From the NCBI GenBank assembly GCA_027450005.1, contig DAIDKO010000096.1:1-64000 (forward strand): a stretch of DNA of 64,000 nucleotides, given 5' to 3'. The DNA comes from Rhodanobacter sp. (GTDB taxonomy: Bacteria; Pseudomonadota; Gammaproteobacteria; Xanthomonadales; Rhodanobacteraceae). A program made the translations under genes and the position numbers. Under the pieces are notes generated by a model. It worked only from the letters and a program-made list of their open reading frames with translations, had not been told where the DNA came from and made no database searches. Numbering within the stretch: the stretch's first letter is position 1; each line of letters begins with the position of its first letter. Shown here one piece after another: positions 36,548-44,737 of this stretch.

Positions 36548-36744
36548 GCATCGCCTCCTGGTTCGAAGATGGATTCGATCGGACGTCCAAACAACTTGGC
36601 GATCTTGAAGGCCAGCGGCAGGCTGGGGTCGTACTTGCCGGTCTCGATGGCGTTAATCGTCTGCCGCGACACCTCGAGCCGCTCGGCGAGGTCTGCCTGT
36701 GACCAACCCTGCCTGCTACGCAGTTCGCGCACGTGGTTGTTCAT
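36544..36744 (-). CDS. XRE-family regulator, YgzD-like
   Basis: A 66-residue one-domain repressor: helix-turn-helix MNNHVRELRSRQGWSQADLAERLEVSRQTINAIETGKYDPSLPLAFKIAKLFG, ending PIESIFEPG. This length and the RQTINAIETGKYDPSL segment mark the small stand-alone type that usually pairs with a membrane protein gene, as here. Its stop overlaps the hydrolase start (ATGA). It is the likely reader of the two palindromes at 37381 and 37427. Confidence 0.93.
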   Translation of the reverse strand: MNNHVRELRSRQGWSQADLAERLEVSRQTINAIETGKYDPSLPLAFKIAKLFGRPIESIFEPGGDA

Positions 36745-36760
36745 GCGTTGCGCCAGCCAC

Positions 36761-37363
36761 TCACGTCGCGTTCCCCGACCTGCGTCGATGAAGGATCGTC
36801 ATCAGCACGGCGCCGACCGCCAGCGATGTCGTGAGGCCGATGAGCAGACCGCGCTGCCAGTCGCTCAACACGTGCCAGCCCAGCAGCAGAATCAACCCGA
36901 ATACCGCAGCGGCGATACCTATCTGCCAGCGACGCGACAAGCCATCGTCGCAGGCCGCGATCCAATCGCCGCCGTAACGCCGAGCCGCCCAACCGCGGCC
37001 CAGCGCATGCAGCACCACCATCATCGGCCAGACGCCGAGGAGCACCGAGCCATCCAGTCGGATCACTTTGGCAGCCACCAGGAAGCCGCCGACCAGGCAC
37101 AGCGTACCCACCACCGTGCCAGCGAGGGCCAGGCCGATCAGGTTCGTGCGCTGCTCCAGTTCATAGCTGCCCATCACCAGCCGGAACATCGCGCGGGTTA
37201 CCAGCAGCACCGGCGCGACCGGCAACAGGGCCAGTGCGGCACGCGCCCACATGCTCTGCATATGCCCAACCATTGGCCAGACCAGCAGCATGATCAGGAT
37301 GCAGGCCAGCATCGGCGGCCAGAACTCGCGCGCATAGCGACGCTGGTTTGCGTTCATCGACAT
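36761..37363 (-). CDS. Multi-span membrane protein, first gene of NatAB operon
   Basis: A 200-residue protein with about six transmembrane helices (PPMLACILIMLLVWPMVG, AALALLPVAPVLLVTRAMF, GLALAGTVVGTLCLVGGFLVAA and more) and little outside them. No family recognised with confidence. ATG 37363 has GGAGAAGG upstream; the track's TTG start at 37390 is inside the operator. It lies 16 bases before the XRE gene. Membrane proteins in this position may sense a signal for the XRE regulator, which is inference. Confidence 0.85.
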   Translation of the reverse strand: MSMNANQRRYAREFWPPMLACILIMLLVWPMVGHMQSMWARAALALLPVAPVLLVTRAMFRLVMGSYELEQRTNLIGLALAGTVVGTLCLVGGFLVAAKVIRLDGSVLLGVWPMMVVLHALGRGWAARRYGGDWIAACDDGLSRRWQIGIAAAVFGLILLLGWHVLSDWQRGLLIGLTTSLAVGAVLMTILHRRRSGNAT

Positions 37364-37380
37364 GAGTGCCTTCTCCCGAT

Positions 37381-37398
37381 TGTAAAGCAAACTTTACA
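37381..37398. promoter_or_regulatory. Operator 1 of NatAB operon
   Basis: Perfect inverted repeat TGTAAAGCAAACTTTACA (arms TGTAAAG/CTTTACA, four-base centre), 18-35 bases before the first ATG of the operon, probably in the 5' leader or at the transcription start. Same plan as operator 2. Confidence 0.6.
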
Positions 37399-37426
37399 TT
37401 GGAGGCTAAAACCGGAGCCCCTGGAA

Positions 37427-37444
37427 TGTCAAGTACACTTGACA
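37427..37444. promoter_or_regulatory. Operator 2 and -35 of NatAB operon
   Basis: Perfect inverted repeat TGTCAAGTACACTTGACA, same 7-4-7 plan as operator 1 and 46 bases from it. Read on the minus strand it contains TTGACA, the consensus -35 hexamer, pointing at the operon. A bound XRE dimer would therefore cover the promoter. The -10 match (TTTAGC region) is poor. Confidence 0.6.
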
Positions 37445-37929
37445 AACGGACTAACCGATACGGGTAAAGCCACGTCAAAGTTGTGACGGTAGGTCATTTT
37501 TCGACGCTACAGGGCAGCTAACGCGTCCCGTAGGCACCTCCAGCGGCCATTTGGCGGGACTTTGACCATGTAATAACGAGTGTCTCGACCGACGGGTGCA
37601 CAGGTGCTGTCGACGCTATCGACAATGTACTATATTCATGTAAATTATAGTTTTAAGATGCAAATCAACAAAAATACATTCAATATGACCCGTAAGTAGC
37701 GCCGTAATTGCAATCCATTGGTCGTCGAACATCTGACGCCAAGTCGAAAAGTCCGCATCATCGCCGGTTGCAACGAGACCTGGAGCACGTCTTGGCCTGT
37801 TAGTTGCTTGGCGCTGCCTCGAACGGCTCGCCGCGTCGCCTGATGGACGGCTAATGCGCGGATTCGCGAAGGAACACCAGCAAGCCGTGCTCGCTTACAT
37901 CACTGTCCCGGAAGTCCAAAGGAAAGATC
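37445..37929. other. AT-rich regulatory gap before the fimbrial operon
   Basis: No gene seen in 485 bases. A conspicuously AT-rich island at about 37625-37690 contains TATATT and long A/T runs, unlike the rest of the window. It is preceded by the inverted repeat TGTCGACGCTATCGACA (37608-37624). Such islands often bind H-NS-type or other fimbrial regulators. The transcription start of the pilin gene probably lies here or closer to 37930. Confidence 0.4.
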
Positions 37930-38463
37930 ATGAAAAAGACTTTGCTCTCCGCTGCCCTCGTCGCCACTCTTGGCGCGTTGTCCTTCTTGCCGGCGGCGTC
38001 CGCAGCAACCGCTCCTACGAACACTGGCACCATCCAATTCAACGGCAAGGTGTTGGCAGATACCTGCACGGTAAGCATCAACGGTTCGGGCACCACCGTG
38101 ACGCTGACGCCGGTGATGGCCACCAGCCTGGCTACTGCAGGCGCGACTGCTGGTGCGACTCCCTTCACCCTGGACCTGACCAACTGCGACACGAATGCCG
38201 CTCAGGCGACGTTGAGTTTTGCGAGCGGTTCGCACAACGCCACCGACGGCAACCTCACGAATACCGGTACTGCCGGCAACGTCGAGGTTGAATTGCTCTC
38301 GGGCAGCACCCCCATCAATGTCACCACGGCAAACGGGGGGCCTGTCGTTCAGCTTAGTAACGGCGCAGGTAGCACGAGTATGACCGCGGAGTACTACGCC
38401 ACGGGTGCAGCGACACCGGGCCTGGTCAGCACCAGCGCCAGCGTTACCTTCACCTATCAGTAA
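37930..38463 (+). CDS. Type 1 fimbrial major pilin
   Basis: Secreted structural subunit of 177 residues. Signal peptide KKTLLSAALVATLGALSFLPAASA, donor-strand region TNTGTIQFNGKVLADTCTVSI with the first conserved Cys and TNCDTNAAQATLSFASG with the second, and the C-terminal pilin strand SASVTFTYQ. GGAAAG precedes the ATG. First gene of a pilin-chaperone-usher-tip operon. Confidence 0.93.
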   Translation: MKKTLLSAALVATLGALSFLPAASAATAPTNTGTIQFNGKVLADTCTVSINGSGTTVTLTPVMATSLATAGATAGATPFTLDLTNCDTNAAQATLSFASGSHNATDGNLTNTGTAGNVEVELLSGSTPINVTTANGGPVVQLSNGAGSTSMTAEYYATGAATPGLVSTSASVTFTYQ

Positions 38464-38471
38464 GCAATACC

Positions 38472-38507
38472 GCGTGCCGTGGCGGCCCAGGGGTCGCTGC
38501 GGCACGC
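38472..38507 (+). terminator. Intercistronic hairpin after the pilin gene
   Basis: Arms GCGTGCCG/CGGCACGC with a 20-base loop, nine bases after the pilin stop. No T run follows, so it may act as a partial terminator or mRNA stabiliser that keeps pilin more abundant than chaperone and usher. Confidence 0.4.
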
Positions 38508-38550
38508 CACCGCGCGCCCTGGGGCGTCCCGTCCGGCGGGGATATTTCCG

Positions 38551-39297
38551 ATGAAAAATTTCCTCTGCACCTTCGGCGGCGCTTTGGCAGTGCTGGTCGT
38601 CGGCATCGGCATGGCGCGCGCCAGCGTGGTGGTCGGTGGCACTCGGGTGGTACTGCCTGCCCAGCAGGGAGAGGTTACCGTGCGCCTGTCCAACGAAGGC
38701 AACCATCCGGCGCTGGTCGAGGCATGGATCGACAGCGGCAACCTGAATTCGACGCCAGACACCGCACATTCGCCCTTTCTGATCACGCCGCCGCTGTTCC
38801 GCATGGAGCCGCAGAAGGACCAGAGCCTGCGAATCATTTACACCCAAGGCGCCCAGCCGCTGCCGACCGACCGCGAATCGCTGTTTTGGCTAAACGTGTT
38901 GGAAATTCCGCCCAAGCCCAGCGGGCCACAAACCGCCAGCCGCAACTACCTGCAGTTCGCGATACGCTCCCGGCTGAAGCTGTTCTATCGCCCGGGCAGC
39001 CTGCCCGGTGAAGCCATCACGGCACCCGACAAGCTGGTTTTCAAGGCTAGTCAGGGGGCGCCTGCGGCATTGATCGTTCACAATCCCACGCCGTACTACA
39101 TCACCATCAGCAAGCTTGCGCTCGGCACCGATGGGAAGCAGGTTGACGGCGCCCGCGGCATGGTGGCGCCCTTCGGTGAGCTGCGCCTTCCACTCAGCCG
39201 CATGGCGCAGCCGCCCGCGGCCGGCACCCCGCTCGGCTTCACCACCATTGACGACTACGGCGCGGCAGACGCGCACAAGGGCACCGTGGCGCAATGA
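38551..39297 (+). CDS. Fimbrial periplasmic chaperone (PapD/FimC family)
   Basis: Folds pilins by donor-strand complementation. 248 residues from ATG 38551. Signal peptide FGGALAVLVVGIGMARA, then SVVVGGTRVVLPAQQGEVTVRLSNEG, with the Arg of the subunit-binding cleft, PALVEAWID, FLITPPLFRMEP, RESLFWLNVLEIPPKP and the cleft Lys in FAIRSRLKLFYRP. The stop overlaps the usher ATG (ATGA). Confidence 0.95.
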   Translation: MKNFLCTFGGALAVLVVGIGMARASVVVGGTRVVLPAQQGEVTVRLSNEGNHPALVEAWIDSGNLNSTPDTAHSPFLITPPLFRMEPQKDQSLRIIYTQGAQPLPTDRESLFWLNVLEIPPKPSGPQTASRNYLQFAIRSRLKLFYRPGSLPGEAITAPDKLVFKASQGAPAALIVHNPTPYYITISKLALGTDGKQVDGARGMVAPFGELRLPLSRMAQPPAAGTPLGFTTIDDYGAADAHKGTVAQ

Positions 39298-42053
39298 CGC
39301 GGCTGCGCGACAGGCTCGGGCAGCTGACCGGGCGCCGCGTGGCGCTTGGGATGGCGTGTGGCTTGGCCGCGAGCGCCGCCATGGGCTGCCCGCGCACCGC
39401 CTGGGCCGATGGCGAGGCCGCATCAGCCGGCGCAAGCGCGGAAGGTAGCTTCGCCAACTTCGACCGCAGCATGCTGGCCGGCGCCGGACATGGGACAGCG
39501 GACCTTTCGCGGTTCGAGCATGGTAACCCCGTGCTGCCAGGGATCTACAACCTCGACATCTACCTAAATAAGCATTGGGTGGGTCGCATGGACGTGCGCT
39601 TTGCCGCGCCCGCTGCCAATACCAACGCGGTTCCCTGCGTCGACAGCCGCTTGCTCGACCGCATGGGCGTCGCTCCCGCCAAGACCGCCACCGCGGCAGC
39701 AGCGGCCGCAAAATTGGCATCGTCAGCCTGCATCGGCTTGGGCGACCTCATCCCGGGCGCCACGTTGACGGTCGACATGTCCAGTCTGCGCGTCAACGCC
39801 AGCATACCGCAGGCCTTCATGAACCAACGGCCGCGGGGGTGGGTGAACCCCGCTTCGTGGGACGCCGGCGTAACGTCGTTCCTTCTCAACTACAACATCA
39901 ACAGTTACCGGACTACGACCAGCGGGCGATACCTGGACAGCGCGTACCTCGGTCTGCGTGCCGGCTTCAACCTCGGCTTGTGGCAATTCCGCCAGGACAG
40001 TACCGCCTCGCAGGAATCGGGTACGAACCAGACCAGTCGGCGCCACTGGCACAACATCGACGCGTACGTGCAGCGGGCGCTTCCCGGGATACGCGCCGTA
40101 CTGAGCCTGGGCGATAGCTACACCGACGGCGCGGTTTTCGACAGTTACGGTCTGCGCGGCGCGCAACTGGCCACCGACGACCGAATGCTTCCCCAGTCAC
40201 TGCGCGGCTATGCACCCGTGGTGCATGGCATCGCCTACACCAACGCCAAGGTCACGGTCACCCAGAACGGCGTGCAGATCTACCAGACGACGGTCGCGCC
40301 CGGTCCGTTCGTGATCAATGATCTTTACCCCACCGGCTACGGCGGTGATCTGGCGGTGAACGTGACGGAGGCCGATGGTCGCAAGCATAGTTTCACCGTG
40401 CCCTACGCTTCGTTGGCGCAACTGATGCGCCCTGGCGTCACCCGTTTCGACATCGCCGTCGGCCAACTGCGCGACAGCTTTCCTCAGAGCCGTCCCGACG
40501 TAATCCAGGCCTCGTTGCAGCATGGCTTCAGCAACCGCATCAGCGGCTATGCCGGAGTGCAGGGTTCGGCGGGATACGGCGCGGCGCTGGTCGGCGCTGC
40601 ACTCAACACACCATACGGGGCGCTGGCGCTGGACATCACGCAGGCCCATGCCAGCATACCGCGCTATGGAAGTTACAACGGACAAAGCTACCGAGTCAGC
40701 TACAACAGGGTCCTTCCCGAAAGCGGTACCTCGCTGACCGTGGCTGCCGACCGCTACTCCACCAGCGGCTTCCTGAGCCTGAGTGACGCTGAAACCGCGC
40801 GCGATTTCGCCCGGCAAGGCATGAATGCCCTTCAGTATCAGCCCGCGAGCGTACTGACGATCGATGGGTTACCCGTCCAGAGCCTGCTCACGCCTGCCCA
40901 GCTTGCTGCACTGACCGGAACGGTCTACAACAGTGGTGGTCTTTACACCGCGCGCGGCCTGCTGCAACAGCGCAACCGCTTCACTCTGACGCTCAACCAG
41001 CGCTTGGGAAGCGACGGTGGCTCGCTGTACGCCAACGCCTCGGTCAGCGACTACTGGAACCATCCCGGCAATGACACACAGTTTCAAGTCGGCTACGACA
41101 ACCACCTCGGGCGACTGGCTTACAGCATCTCCGCCAGCCGCGGACGCATCGCCCTGGGCGGCTACGACAATCAGGTGTCCCTCAACGCCAGCCTGCCGCT
41201 GGGTGACACGGCACACGCTCCGAGTATCTCCTTCAACCTTGGCCACGATAGCAACAGCGGCAACCAAGCGGAGAGCACCCTCAATGGCGCGCTTGGCGAA
41301 TGGAACCAGTTCAACTATGGCGCCACGGCCTCGCACACCGGCAACGGCACCGGCAATGCCTACGACGTGAACGTCGGCTACAACAGCCGCTATGCCGTAT
41401 TTGACGCCAGTGCCGGCGGCGGCCGTGGCTACTCGCAGGCATCCGTCGGTGCCAGCGGTGCGGTGGTCGCCCATCCCGGCGGCATCACTTTCGGTCAGCC
41501 GACCGGTGACACCGTCGCCATCGTGCACATGCCCGGCGCTACGGGCGCCCACATCCTCAATGCCCCCGGCCTGAGCGTGGACCGCCACGGCTATGCGCTG
41601 GTGCCTTACTTGACGCCCTACCAGCGCGATACCATCGAGGTCGACCCGCAAGGCCTGCCGCTGGGCGTGCAGTTGGCAGCCACCAGCGCCGACGTCGCGC
41701 CCTATGCCGGTGCGACAGTGATGGTGAACTTCAAGAGTACGTCAGGTCGGGCCGTGATCGTACGCATCCGCCTTGCGGACGGCCAGCCCCCTCCTTTCGG
41801 CGCGCAGGTGTTCGACGCAAAATACCGGCCGCTCGGCGTGGTCGGCCAGGGCGGCCTGTCACTGCTGCGGGGCGTTGGGGCCAACGGGAAGCTCAGCGTC
41901 CAGTGGGACGATGACCGCGGCGCGGCGCATACCTGCGGATTCACCTATGCTTTGCCGGCAATCGGTCGATCTTCTGCGGCGTATCAGCAGATGCAGGCGA
42001 CATGCGCTCACGAAAGCGCCGCGTCGCCGTCACAGAAGGAAAACCGCACATGA
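39294..42053 (+). CDS. Outer-membrane fimbrial usher
   Basis: Assembly platform and secretion pore for the fimbria, 919 residues. It contains a signal peptide, an N-terminal chaperone-binding domain (FDRSMLAGAGHGTADLSRFEHGNPVLPGIYNLDIYLN), a 24-strand barrel with SLGDSYTDGAVFDSYGLRGAQLATDDRMLPQSLRGYAPVVHG, the plug region VTVTQNGVQIYQTTVAPGPFVINDLYPTGYGGDL, and C-terminal domains ending with DDRGAAHTCGFTYALP. Start and stop both share four bases (ATGA) with neighbours. Confidence 0.96.
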   Translation: MTRLRDRLGQLTGRRVALGMACGLAASAAMGCPRTAWADGEAASAGASAEGSFANFDRSMLAGAGHGTADLSRFEHGNPVLPGIYNLDIYLNKHWVGRMDVRFAAPAANTNAVPCVDSRLLDRMGVAPAKTATAAAAAAKLASSACIGLGDLIPGATLTVDMSSLRVNASIPQAFMNQRPRGWVNPASWDAGVTSFLLNYNINSYRTTTSGRYLDSAYLGLRAGFNLGLWQFRQDSTASQESGTNQTSRRHWHNIDAYVQRALPGIRAVLSLGDSYTDGAVFDSYGLRGAQLATDDRMLPQSLRGYAPVVHGIAYTNAKVTVTQNGVQIYQTTVAPGPFVINDLYPTGYGGDLAVNVTEADGRKHSFTVPYASLAQLMRPGVTRFDIAVGQLRDSFPQSRPDVIQASLQHGFSNRISGYAGVQGSAGYGAALVGAALNTPYGALALDITQAHASIPRYGSYNGQSYRVSYNRVLPESGTSLTVAADRYSTSGFLSLSDAETARDFARQGMNALQYQPASVLTIDGLPVQSLLTPAQLAALTGTVYNSGGLYTARGLLQQRNRFTLTLNQRLGSDGGSLYANASVSDYWNHPGNDTQFQVGYDNHLGRLAYSISASRGRIALGGYDNQVSLNASLPLGDTAHAPSISFNLGHDSNSGNQAESTLNGALGEWNQFNYGATASHTGNGTGNAYDVNVGYNSRYAVFDASAGGGRGYSQASVGASGAVVAHPGGITFGQPTGDTVAIVHMPGATGAHILNAPGLSVDRHGYALVPYLTPYQRDTIEVDPQGLPLGVQLAATSADVAPYAGATVMVNFKSTSGRAVIVRIRLADGQPPPFGAQVFDAKYRPLGVVGQGGLSLLRGVGANGKLSVQWDDDRGAAHTCGFTYALPAIGRSSAAYQQMQATCAHESAASPSQKENRT

Positions 42054-43192
42054 CCTGTCACGCTGCGATACACCTGTGGCGGCCAACCATGAAGATCATC
42101 CAGGCGCTGCAGCTGCTGGCAATCCTGCTGCTGTTCGCGATCGTGCGACCCGCCATGGCCGCCCAGTCGCCAGCCTGTGTCCCTTCGGCGTCCACCGCAA
42201 GCATCACGCTGCCCGCAACCGGCATTTCCCCCGGGCAGAGCAATGGTCTGATCGGTTCACCCGGGACGGCAACGATCACGTTCAATTGCTCGACACCGTT
42301 TCTAAACGACACGAACTTTGAAGACGACTTCGCCCTGATGACCGGCAATCTTGCGTCGATGGATACGATGACGGTCCCGCCCGGTGGCTCCGGCGGCATC
42401 ATGTTCACCACCAACTTGCCGGGCATCGAAGTTCAACTCACCGCCGCCCAAGTGCAAGCCAGCGGTGGCAACAATGGCCCGAATGGCGGGCCCGGCTGGA
42501 ACATGGGAGCCATCGACTGCATCAGCTTCACCCAGACCTCCCGCAACTGGTACTGCACCCCCGCTAATACGTTGACCGTGGCGTTCACAGCGCAACTCGT
42601 CAAGACTGGCTCGGTCACTCCCGGTCTCGGCACAGTGAACAGTATCAACCTACTCAACTTCTTCGATCAGGACACCTATACCCTCTACACGTGCATTAAA
42701 AAAAAGTGCTCTGTCTCCAGCCCGCAGACCGACTCACCAACGAATATTGGCACCCTCACCCTCAACGCGGTGACGGTCTCCGTGACCGCGTGCTCGGTTG
42801 CGATCGACCCAACTGTGGTGACCTTGCCGACAATAGCGACCGCCGCGCTCACCGGTACCGGTGCGACGACCGGCAAGCAACCGTTTAGCGTGCAACTTAA
42901 CTGCCCCGCGGGCGCCAACCTCTCCATTACGCTTGCCACGTCAAACCCTCAGGCCGGGGTCACGGGCGTGATTGCACCGACCACGGGCAGCGGCTATGCG
43001 CAGAACGTGGGGGTACAGTTGCTCAGGTCCGACGGCACGACTCCCGTGCCTTTCGGCACAGCCATCTCGGAAGGCACGACGACTGGCGGCATCATCAGCC
43101 TGCCGTTTTACGCTCAGTACTTCCAGACCGGTACATCGGCGAGTGCTGGAAATGTGACCGCGACGGCCACCTACACGCTTACTTACCAGTAG
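42050..43192 (+). CDS. Fimbrial tip-type subunit/adhesin
   Basis: Two-domain exported protein of 380 residues; ATG 42050 overlaps the usher stop. The signal helix starts at the second Met (IIQALQLLAILLLFAIVRPAMA). The first half has Cys pairs and Gly/Pro-rich loops (NNGPNGGPGWNMGAIDC). The second half has a pilin-like fold with VTVSVTACSVAIDPTVVTLP, QLNCPAGANLSITL and the pilin C-terminal strand VTATATYTLTYQ. A lectin-like first domain with a pilin second domain is the layout of tip adhesins, so it probably sits at the fibre tip. The receptor is unknown. Confidence 0.82.
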   Translation: MTCHAAIHLWRPTMKIIQALQLLAILLLFAIVRPAMAAQSPACVPSASTASITLPATGISPGQSNGLIGSPGTATITFNCSTPFLNDTNFEDDFALMTGNLASMDTMTVPPGGSGGIMFTTNLPGIEVQLTAAQVQASGGNNGPNGGPGWNMGAIDCISFTQTSRNWYCTPANTLTVAFTAQLVKTGSVTPGLGTVNSINLLNFFDQDTYTLYTCIKKKCSVSSPQTDSPTNIGTLTLNAVTVSVTACSVAIDPTVVTLPTIATAALTGTGATTGKQPFSVQLNCPAGANLSITLATSNPQAGVTGVIAPTTGSGYAQNVGVQLLRSDGTTPVPFGTAISEGTTTGGIISLPFYAQYFQTGTSASAGNVTATATYTLTYQ

Positions 43193-43272
43193 CTTTACCC
43201 GCTTCACGGCCTCGCGATGCGAACGATCGACCCACCCCGTGAGCCGCCCCAAGGACTACCTCCGGCTATCCG

Positions 43273-43614
43273 TCAATCGTAGGTGTTCACGATTACGCCC
43301 GTTGCCGGCCTGCCTTTGGGTCCGAAAGTCGCGTAGCTGTTGAAGTAGGCCAGCAGGCGATCGTTGGCGATCGCGGTGGCACTGAGGCTGACGACGCTGC
43401 GGGAGTAGCTCCGACCGACGTCGGCTGCATCGTGCCCGCAGGTGCGGTGGATCGGCGCTTGGCCGATCGACGCAGCGGTCGACTGGGATGTGTTGATGAC
43501 GCAGGTGGGCTCCAGTACGGCACCGCTGAAATTGATACGTCCGCCCTCAGCCCATGCGCCCTGGGCCACCAGCGCCATCAGCAAACCGAAGAACCAGCGG
43601 TCTCGACCGAGCAT
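43273..43614 (-). CDS. Mini-pilin-like exported protein
   Basis: A 113-residue product with signal peptide FFGLLMALVAQGAWA and a pilin-like first strand GGRINFSGAVLEPTCVINT. A middle section shorter than any normal pilin follows, then a C-terminal segment FNSYATFGPKGRPATGVIVNTYD resembling the last pilin strand. Two Cys remain. It is convergent with the fimbrial operon. It may be a terminator or regulatory subunit, or an internally deleted pilin. Confidence 0.6.
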   Translation of the reverse strand: MLGRDRWFFGLLMALVAQGAWAEGGRINFSGAVLEPTCVINTSQSTAASIGQAPIHRTCGHDAADVGRSYSRSVVSLSATAIANDRLLAYFNSYATFGPKGRPATGVIVNTYD

Positions 43615-43837
43615 CACGCCTCTCCCGACACGCAGGGGTTTACGTGCCTTGGAATAGCTGTCGGCGCCTTTGGAGGGAACTTAACGGCGAGCGGAGGCCC
43701 AGTCCGTCAAACTGTGATTGTCGTCACTATTTGTCCACCGGGTAACTTCTTGGGGCCGAGGCAGGACGACACACGTGCCACCGGCAAAGAGGATATCGGC
43801 ATCACAACAGCCTTCTGAAGAGCGCTGCGGCCGATCC

Positions 43838-44737
43838 TCATACCACCCGACGGAATGCCAGACCCTGATGCAAAGGCTCGGCGAGCCAATGATCGGCCAG
43901 CAGGAATGCGAACAATGCCATGAGGTAGATGATCGAGTACCTGAACACGCGCATCGCGAAGAACTCGTCCGGCGGATTCAATAGCCGAATGGCGTAATAG
44001 AGAAACCCAACGCCAAGCACTGCCGCCCCCCCCAGGTACAGCCAGCCGCAGTGCCCGGTGATCGCCGGCAGCAGGCTGACCACTACCAGCAGCACGGTAT
44101 AGAACAGCACCTGCCAGCGCGTATACGCCACGCCGTGGGTCACCGGCAGCATCGGCACACCGGCGCGCGCATAGTCCTCCCGGCGGAAGATCGCTAGTGC
44201 CCAGAAATGCGGCGGCGTCCACACAAAGATGATCAGGCAAAGCTGCAGCGCGAACGGGTGCAGCGCGCCGGTCACCGCGGTCCAGCCCAGCACCGGGGGG
44301 ATCGCCCCGGCAAGGCCGCCGATCACAATGTTTTGCGGCGTGGCCCGCTTCAGGTAGGCGGTGTAGACCAGCGCGTAGCCGATCAGGCCGCCAAAGGTAA
44401 GCCAGGCGGTGAGCCCGTTCACCTCCAATGCCAACACCAGCATCGAGGCAATACCGATGACGATGGCGAACACCAGCACCTGCCACGGCTGCAGATGCCC
44501 GGTGGCCAGCGGACGCCGTGCGGTGCGCGCCATCAGCTTGTCAATGCGCTGGTCGATCAGGTGGTTGAACGCCGCCGCCGAAGCGGAGGCCAACCAGATG
44601 CCCAGCGTGCCCCATACCAGTGCGCGCCACGGCGGGATGCCCGGCACCGCGAGGAACATGCCGATCACGGCGCAGAACACCAACAACGCAACCACGCGCG
44701 GCTTGGTCAGCTGCAGGTATTCGCCCAGCACGCTCAT
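43838..44737 (-). CDS. cyoE: Protohaem IX farnesyltransferase (haem O synthase)
   Basis: UbiA-family membrane prenyltransferase, 299 residues, nine predicted helices. The active-site motif is [23 protein letters not shown] with the Asp-rich loop, then [36 protein letters not shown]. Converts haem B to haem O, the substrate of the next enzyme. Overlaps ctaA by four bases (ATGA). Confidence 0.96.
   Translation of the reverse strand: MSVLGEYLQLTKPRVVALLVFCAVIGMFLAVPGIPPWRALVWGTLGIWLASASAAAFNHLIDQRIDKLMARTARRPLATGHLQPWQVLVFAIVIGIASMLVLALEVNGLTAWLTFGGLIGYALVYTAYLKRATPQNIVIGGLAGAIPPVLGWTAVTGALHPFALQLCLIIFVWTPPHFWALAIFRREDYARAGVPMLPVTHGVAYTRWQVLFYTVLLVVVSLLPAITGHCGWLYLGGAAVLGVGFLYYAIRLLNPPDEFFAMRVFRYSIIYLMALFAFLLADHWLAEPLHQGLAFRRVV

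Noticed and set aside
36741-37100. 119-residue minus-strand ORF seeming to overlap the XRE gene by four bases
   Set aside because: It lies out of frame with the membrane protein ending at 36761, whose helices and ribosome site are convincing; the apparent overlap is coincidental.
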